This document shows positions 14,219 to 17,154 of a stretch of 17,154 bases of DNA, in pieces; positions within the stretch are counted from its first letter, which is position 1; every line of letters begins with the position of its first letter. Under the pieces are notes generated by a model. It was not told the origin of the DNA. It was given only the letters and a program-made list of their open reading frames with translations, and ran no database searches. Origin of the DNA: Cryomorphaceae bacterium (lineage in GTDB: Bacteria; Bacteroidota; Bacteroidia; Flavobacteriales_D; Crocinitomicaceae); contig JAIXRD010000347.1 in the NCBI GenBank assembly GCA_027485365.1, positions 1 through 17,154 of the forward strand, in the 5' to 3' direction. Both the position numbers and the translations under genes were made by a program.

Positions 14219-14838
14219 TATACTAAGAGTTGAATTGTGAAAAATAAAGTTATCAATATAAACAACACAAGAGACGTGTTGTTCAAGCTTGGTTTAGCGA
14301 TTTTAATAAGCGCGAGGTTACCGATAAACGAAACAACAAACCAACACAGGTAATTGTACAATGGAATGACCCCATTGTGCCAATGCCAATAGTCATTTCG
14401 AATGGCAACCGGTTCCATTAACACATCAATTCCTGTCATGAGCGCAGCGGCGATCAAGGCCTGAAAAGTTAAGTTTTTAGTCCATTTAACAGCTATTCCG
14501 CTGGCAAGTATCGTAAGCATGGCCCAATTAATACCAATAATGAAGGGCACACCGCTAAGTTTTGGCCCCAAGTTCATTCCATACCAATACCGCCCAAATA
14601 AAAGTCCCGTATGCACGCCGATCCATTCTGAGAAAAAACCAAGAATAAAAATGGTGGCTGACCCAATCAGCAAGGCCTGGTTCCATCGATAGGCGTTGAG
14701 TAAAATCAAAAAGGAGAAAAATAAATTATATCCACTTAGCGGTAAAACCAAGGGCCTCAGGGATGGAACAAGCATAGATATGGTTCCAACGGCATAGAGA
14801 ATAAGTAAAACTAAAATTCCTACTCGTTCTTTATTCAT
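14218..14838 (-). CDS. cruF: CruF-like carotenoid 1,2-hydratase (DUF422 family)
   Basis: Integral membrane protein of 206 residues with about seven helices, matching the CruF/bisanhydrobacterioruberin hydratase family. Recognisable parts are EWIGVHTGLLFGRYWYG (71-87), LSGVPFIIGINW (94-105), MEPVAIRNDYWHW (141-153) and IPLYNYLCWFVVS (158-170), with the acidic residues Glu71 and Glu142 and Arg83. Family members add water across the terminal double bond of an acyclic psi end, giving a tertiary hydroxyl. In marine flavobacteria this step leads from gamma-carotene towards saproxanthin and myxol. With CrtYcd and CrtZ beside it, a monocyclic hydroxylated product is a good guess, but it is an inference. 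The start overlaps the SDR stop by four bases (ATGA). The family assignment is firm; the exact substrate is not. Confidence 0.82.
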   Translation of the reverse strand: MNKERVGILVLLILYAVGTISMLVPSLRPLVLPLSGYNLFFSFLILLNAYRWNQALLIGSATIFILGFFSEWIGVHTGLLFGRYWYGMNLGPKLSGVPFIIGINWAMLTILASGIAVKWTKNLTFQALIAAALMTGIDVLMEPVAIRNDYWHWHNGVIPLYNYLCWFVVSFIGNLALIKIAKPSLNNTSLVLFILITLFFTIQLLV

Positions 14839-15857
14839 AGCATTCTGCCTTGGATTGCGTTACTAATGGATTCCTCTAAGGTGAAAAACGGTTGTTTCAT
14901 CAGCGACTTTAGTTTTGACGCGTTGTAAATCCGGGTAGAATAAGCCGCTTGAGCAGATTCAATGGTCATTCCTTGGCGCCGCTTACGAAGCAGGGATAAG
15001 GTTTCTAAAAGGTAAGAAGCAGGAATCGCGAGCCATTTTGGTGCAAAAAAACGAGGCCCGTTTTTCCCCATTGTATGAGCTATTGCAGTAAATAATCCTC
15101 GAAAGTCTTTATTGGTGCCGGTGCATAAAAACCGTTCATTTCTAATTCCAGAATCCATTAAGAAGACCATGGATTTCGCCACATCTCGCGCATCCACCGT
15201 TGCGTTTGATCCGGATGGATAAAAGAGCAACCCCCGTTCCGCCACACGAAACATTTCCATAGATCCTTCTGTCCAATTTCCTGGACCAATAACCGTACAT
15301 GGGTTGATAATAACGGCGTCAAGTCCTTCTTCTATTCCTCTCCACACTTCTTTTTCTGCACCAAACTTAGATACGGAATAACCGCTGTTTTTATCAGAGG
15401 ATTTCCAAAGGCAGTTTTCAGTAATTTCTCCGTTCGGGTTTGTTCCAACGGCAGCGGTAGAACTTACATAACAAAGTCTGAGCCCTGAAACAGCTAAGCA
15501 GGCATTAACTACATTGGCGGTGCCCTCACGATTTAATGTAATACAGCGGTAGAAATCGATGCGGTGAAATGAAACCAGGGCCGCACAATGATATACTTTT
15601 TTCATTGTATTAATTGCGCGTTGCACGGCATCAACATCGAGTACGTCTAAATCAATCCAAGTAATATTATTAAACAATTCCGCTCCCCGTACGGAGTCAT
15701 AGTGAATAAATAGTGACCGAACCCGTGACCGGTTTTTTTCTGTTCTTCCGCTTGCCATAACAGGTCCCTTCTCAGCGAGCAACCACAGTAAGTGACTACC
15801 AACAAGCCCTGTTCCGCCAATTACCAAAGTGTCTGGTTTATTTTCCATAAACCACAT
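14835..15857 (-). CDS. Extended SDR, NAD(P)-dependent epimerase/dehydratase-like, unknown substrate
   Basis: Oxidoreductase of the extended short-chain dehydrogenase/reductase type, 340 residues. The Rossmann nucleotide site is GGTGLVG (14-20), in the GxxGxxG pattern. The catalytic set is visible as Ser132/Ser133 in VSSTAAVG (131-138) and Tyr160-x3-Lys164 in YSVSK. The closest broad group seems to be the 3-beta-hydroxysteroid dehydrogenase / dihydroflavonol reductase / HpnA-like type (INPCTVIGPGNW, about 205-216). The product is unknown. It sits inside a hemL-carotenoid operon, overlapping hemL at its 5' end and the cruF-like gene by four bases at its 3' end, so a carotenoid or other lipid alcohol substrate is suggested by context only. 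A second ATG at 15848 (MENK, 337 residues) gives an 11-base rather than 20-base overlap and may be the true start. Confidence 0.75.
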   Translation of the reverse strand: MWFMENKPDTLVIGGTGLVGSHLLWLLAEKGPVMASGRTEKNRSRVRSLFIHYDSVRGAELFNNITWIDLDVLDVDAVQRAINTMKKVYHCAALVSFHRIDFYRCITLNREGTANVVNACLAVSGLRLCYVSSTAAVGTNPNGEITENCLWKSSDKNSGYSVSKFGAEKEVWRGIEEGLDAVIINPCTVIGPGNWTEGSMEMFRVAERGLLFYPSGSNATVDARDVAKSMVFLMDSGIRNERFLCTGTNKDFRGLFTAIAHTMGKNGPRFFAPKWLAIPASYLLETLSLLRKRRQGMTIESAQAAYSTRIYNASKLKSLMKQPFFTLEESISNAIQGRML

Positions 15858-17139
15858 CTAATCCCGCACAAAATTGCGCAGCAGCATAAGCCAATTCATC
15901 TTCTGTGTGTGCAGAGGAAATAAAACCTACTTCATACCCACTAGGACCCAGATATACCCCGTGATGAAGCAAATAGTCATGTAATTTATTAAATGATGTC
16001 ATGTCTGGGCTTATTTCATCCGCGCGATGAATGGATTTTTTACCGTTAAAGGAAAGCCAAAAGATGGACGCCAAGGATACTAATTCGAAATCATAGTTTT
16101 TAACCGTCGCATAGGCATTAACTCGTTCCACAAATCCGCGGGTTTTTGCTTCCATGGTTCGGTAAAAATCTGGAGCCAAGCACAGTTCAAGTTGTGCAAT
16201 CCCAGCTGCCATTGCTACCGGATTTCCTGATAAGGTTCCTGCTTGATATACCGGTCCTTCTGGGGAAACCGAGGCCATAATTTCATTGGACGCACCGTAG
16301 GCGCCAACTGGTAAGCCGCCACCAATTACTTTTCCGTAAGTAACAATGTCTGGTTGAATCCCATAAAGCTCCGTTGCTCCACCAAACGCCACCCTGAATC
16401 CAGAGATTACCTCGTCAAATATGAGTAAAACCTTATGTTTCCAGCACAGACCGCGAAGCAGCTGTAAAAAACTCAGGTCTTGCAAGAGCAGCCCATTGTT
16501 TGCAGGAACAGGCTCAATGATCACTGCAGCCATATCGTTGCCATACTGTTCAAAGGTTTGAATGAGCATGTTTTCATCGTTGAGCGGAAGCACCAAGGTT
16601 TCATTGGCTACCGTTTCGGGAACCCCAGCACTCGATGAGCTTCCAAGCGTGATTAATCCACTTCCCGCCTTAACCAACATGGAATCAACGTGGCCGTGGT
16701 AACACCCTTCAAATTTTAAAATCTTCGTTTTACCTGTATACCCGCGAGCTAAGCGCAATGCCGACATAACAGCCTCAGTGCCTGAACTCACAAAGCGCAG
16801 CTTATCAATGAATGGAATATTTGTCTTGATTAATTTAGCCAGTTCGCTTTCAAGTCGAGTGGGCGCACCAAAACTGGATCCGTTTCTTAAGGTTTGAATT
16901 ATTTTCTCTTCAACATACCCATTGGCATGTCCGTGAATTAAGGGTCCCCAACTGTTACAAAAATCGATGAATTGATTTCCGTCTTCATCCCAAACCGCTG
17001 ACCCCTTTCCTTTAGCGAAAAACAAAGGCGTCCCACCCACGCTTTTAAAAGCGCGTACGGGTGAATTCACCCCGCCAGGAAACAAGGTGGATGACTCTTC
17101 AAAAAGCCGGTTAGATTGTGTGCGGTTGAGTTGCGTCAT
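15838..17139 (-). CDS. hemL: Glutamate-1-semialdehyde 2,1-aminomutase
   Basis: PLP-dependent cytosolic enzyme that converts glutamate 1-semialdehyde to 5-aminolevulinate, the precursor of haem and other tetrapyrroles, by the C5 route. It has 433 residues, the normal length. The phosphate-binding SSGTEA is at 118-123 and YHGH at 147-150. The cofactor-pyridine aspartate is Asp242 in FDEVISGFR (241-249), and the PLP lysine is Lys270 in TYGKVIGGGLPVG. The opening FPGGVNSPVRAF (20-31) is characteristic of GSA aminomutase as opposed to other class III aminotransferases. The ATG at 17139 has AAGGAA two bases upstream, too close for a standard Shine-Dalgarno. It is the first visible gene of an overlapping operon with SDR, cruF, crtZ and crtYcd; the promoter must lie beyond the window edge. 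Confidence 0.96.
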   Translation of the reverse strand: MTQLNRTQSNRLFEESSTLFPGGVNSPVRAFKSVGGTPLFFAKGKGSAVWDEDGNQFIDFCNSWGPLIHGHANGYVEEKIIQTLRNGSSFGAPTRLESELAKLIKTNIPFIDKLRFVSSGTEAVMSALRLARGYTGKTKILKFEGCYHGHVDSMLVKAGSGLITLGSSSSAGVPETVANETLVLPLNDENMLIQTFEQYGNDMAAVIIEPVPANNGLLLQDLSFLQLLRGLCWKHKVLLIFDEVISGFRVAFGGATELYGIQPDIVTYGKVIGGGLPVGAYGASNEIMASVSPEGPVYQAGTLSGNPVAMAAGIAQLELCLAPDFYRTMEAKTRGFVERVNAYATVKNYDFELVSLASIFWLSFNGKKSIHRADEISPDMTSFNKLHDYLLHHGVYLGPSGYEVGFISSAHTEDELAYAAAQFCAGLDVVYGK

Positions 17140-17154
17140 TGTTCCTTATCTTTG
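17126..17154 (+). promoter_or_regulatory. Possible promoter reading rightward out of the window
   Basis: TTG at 17126-17128, 18 bases, then TATCTTTG at 17147-17154, the last base of the window; this fits TTG-N18/19-TAnnTTTG. It would overlap the 5' end of hemL and drive a divergent gene outside the window. Without the following sequence this cannot be confirmed. Confidence 0.3.

Noticed and set aside
1..17154. Mobile elements, CRISPR arrays, tRNA genes, phage or defence genes
   Set aside because: No repeats, transposase, integrase, tRNA-like or Cas features were seen; nearly all of the window is covered by conserved core or pigment genes.

Overview
The window reads as a gene-dense stretch of chromosome from a member of the Bacteroidota, most likely a Flavobacteriales-type, pigmented and probably aquatic bacterium. 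The evidence is a type IX secretion (T9SS) C-terminal sorting domain on a PhoD-like phosphatase, a DUF4270 lipoprotein between a short GT5 protein and glmS (an order I associate with flavobacteria), promoters of the Bacteroidota form TTG-N19-TAnnTTTG, an absence of strong Shine-Dalgarno sites, and very tight gene packing. No tRNA, rRNA, CRISPR array, transposase, phage gene or integrase is visible, and no gap between genes exceeds 92 bases.

Left part (1-1765, minus strand): the N-terminal 443 codons of a large secreted surface protein run off the left edge. Its start overlaps the stop of a DUF2231-like membrane protein. Next (1858-5383, plus strand) is a tightly coupled set: asnS, rpoN (sigma-54) and a diverged PAP2-like membrane protein, ending in a convergent 12-base gap against the PhoD-like secreted phosphatase (5396-7204, minus). 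An 18-bp perfect palindrome lies in the promoter region of that phosphatase.

Middle (7283-11238, minus strand): a three-gene set transcribed as GT5-like protein, DUF4270 lipoprotein, glmS. It diverges from panC at a 92-bp intergenic region that carries one TAnnTTTG element on each strand. panC, panD and rfaE2 (plus strand, 11331-13073) supply pantothenate/CoA precursors and ADP-heptose for LPS. panD has its own textbook promoter inside the end of panC, and rfaE2 starts at a GTG overlapping the panD stop.

Right part (13056-17139, minus strand): a five-gene overlapping operon, hemL - SDR - cruF-like - crtZ - crtYcd. It joins the tetrapyrrole enzyme glutamate-1-semialdehyde aminotransferase to carotenoid end-group enzymes (cyclisation, 3-hydroxylation, 1,2-hydration) and to an SDR of unknown substrate. 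The early carotenoid genes (crtE, crtB, crtI) are not in the window. The likely products are hydroxylated, possibly monocyclic, C40 carotenoids of the saproxanthin/myxol type, or zeaxanthin. The least ordinary points are this haem-carotenoid operon with its unassigned SDR, the altered metal-site motif in the PhoD-like protein, the degenerate GT5 protein, and the operator-like palindrome.
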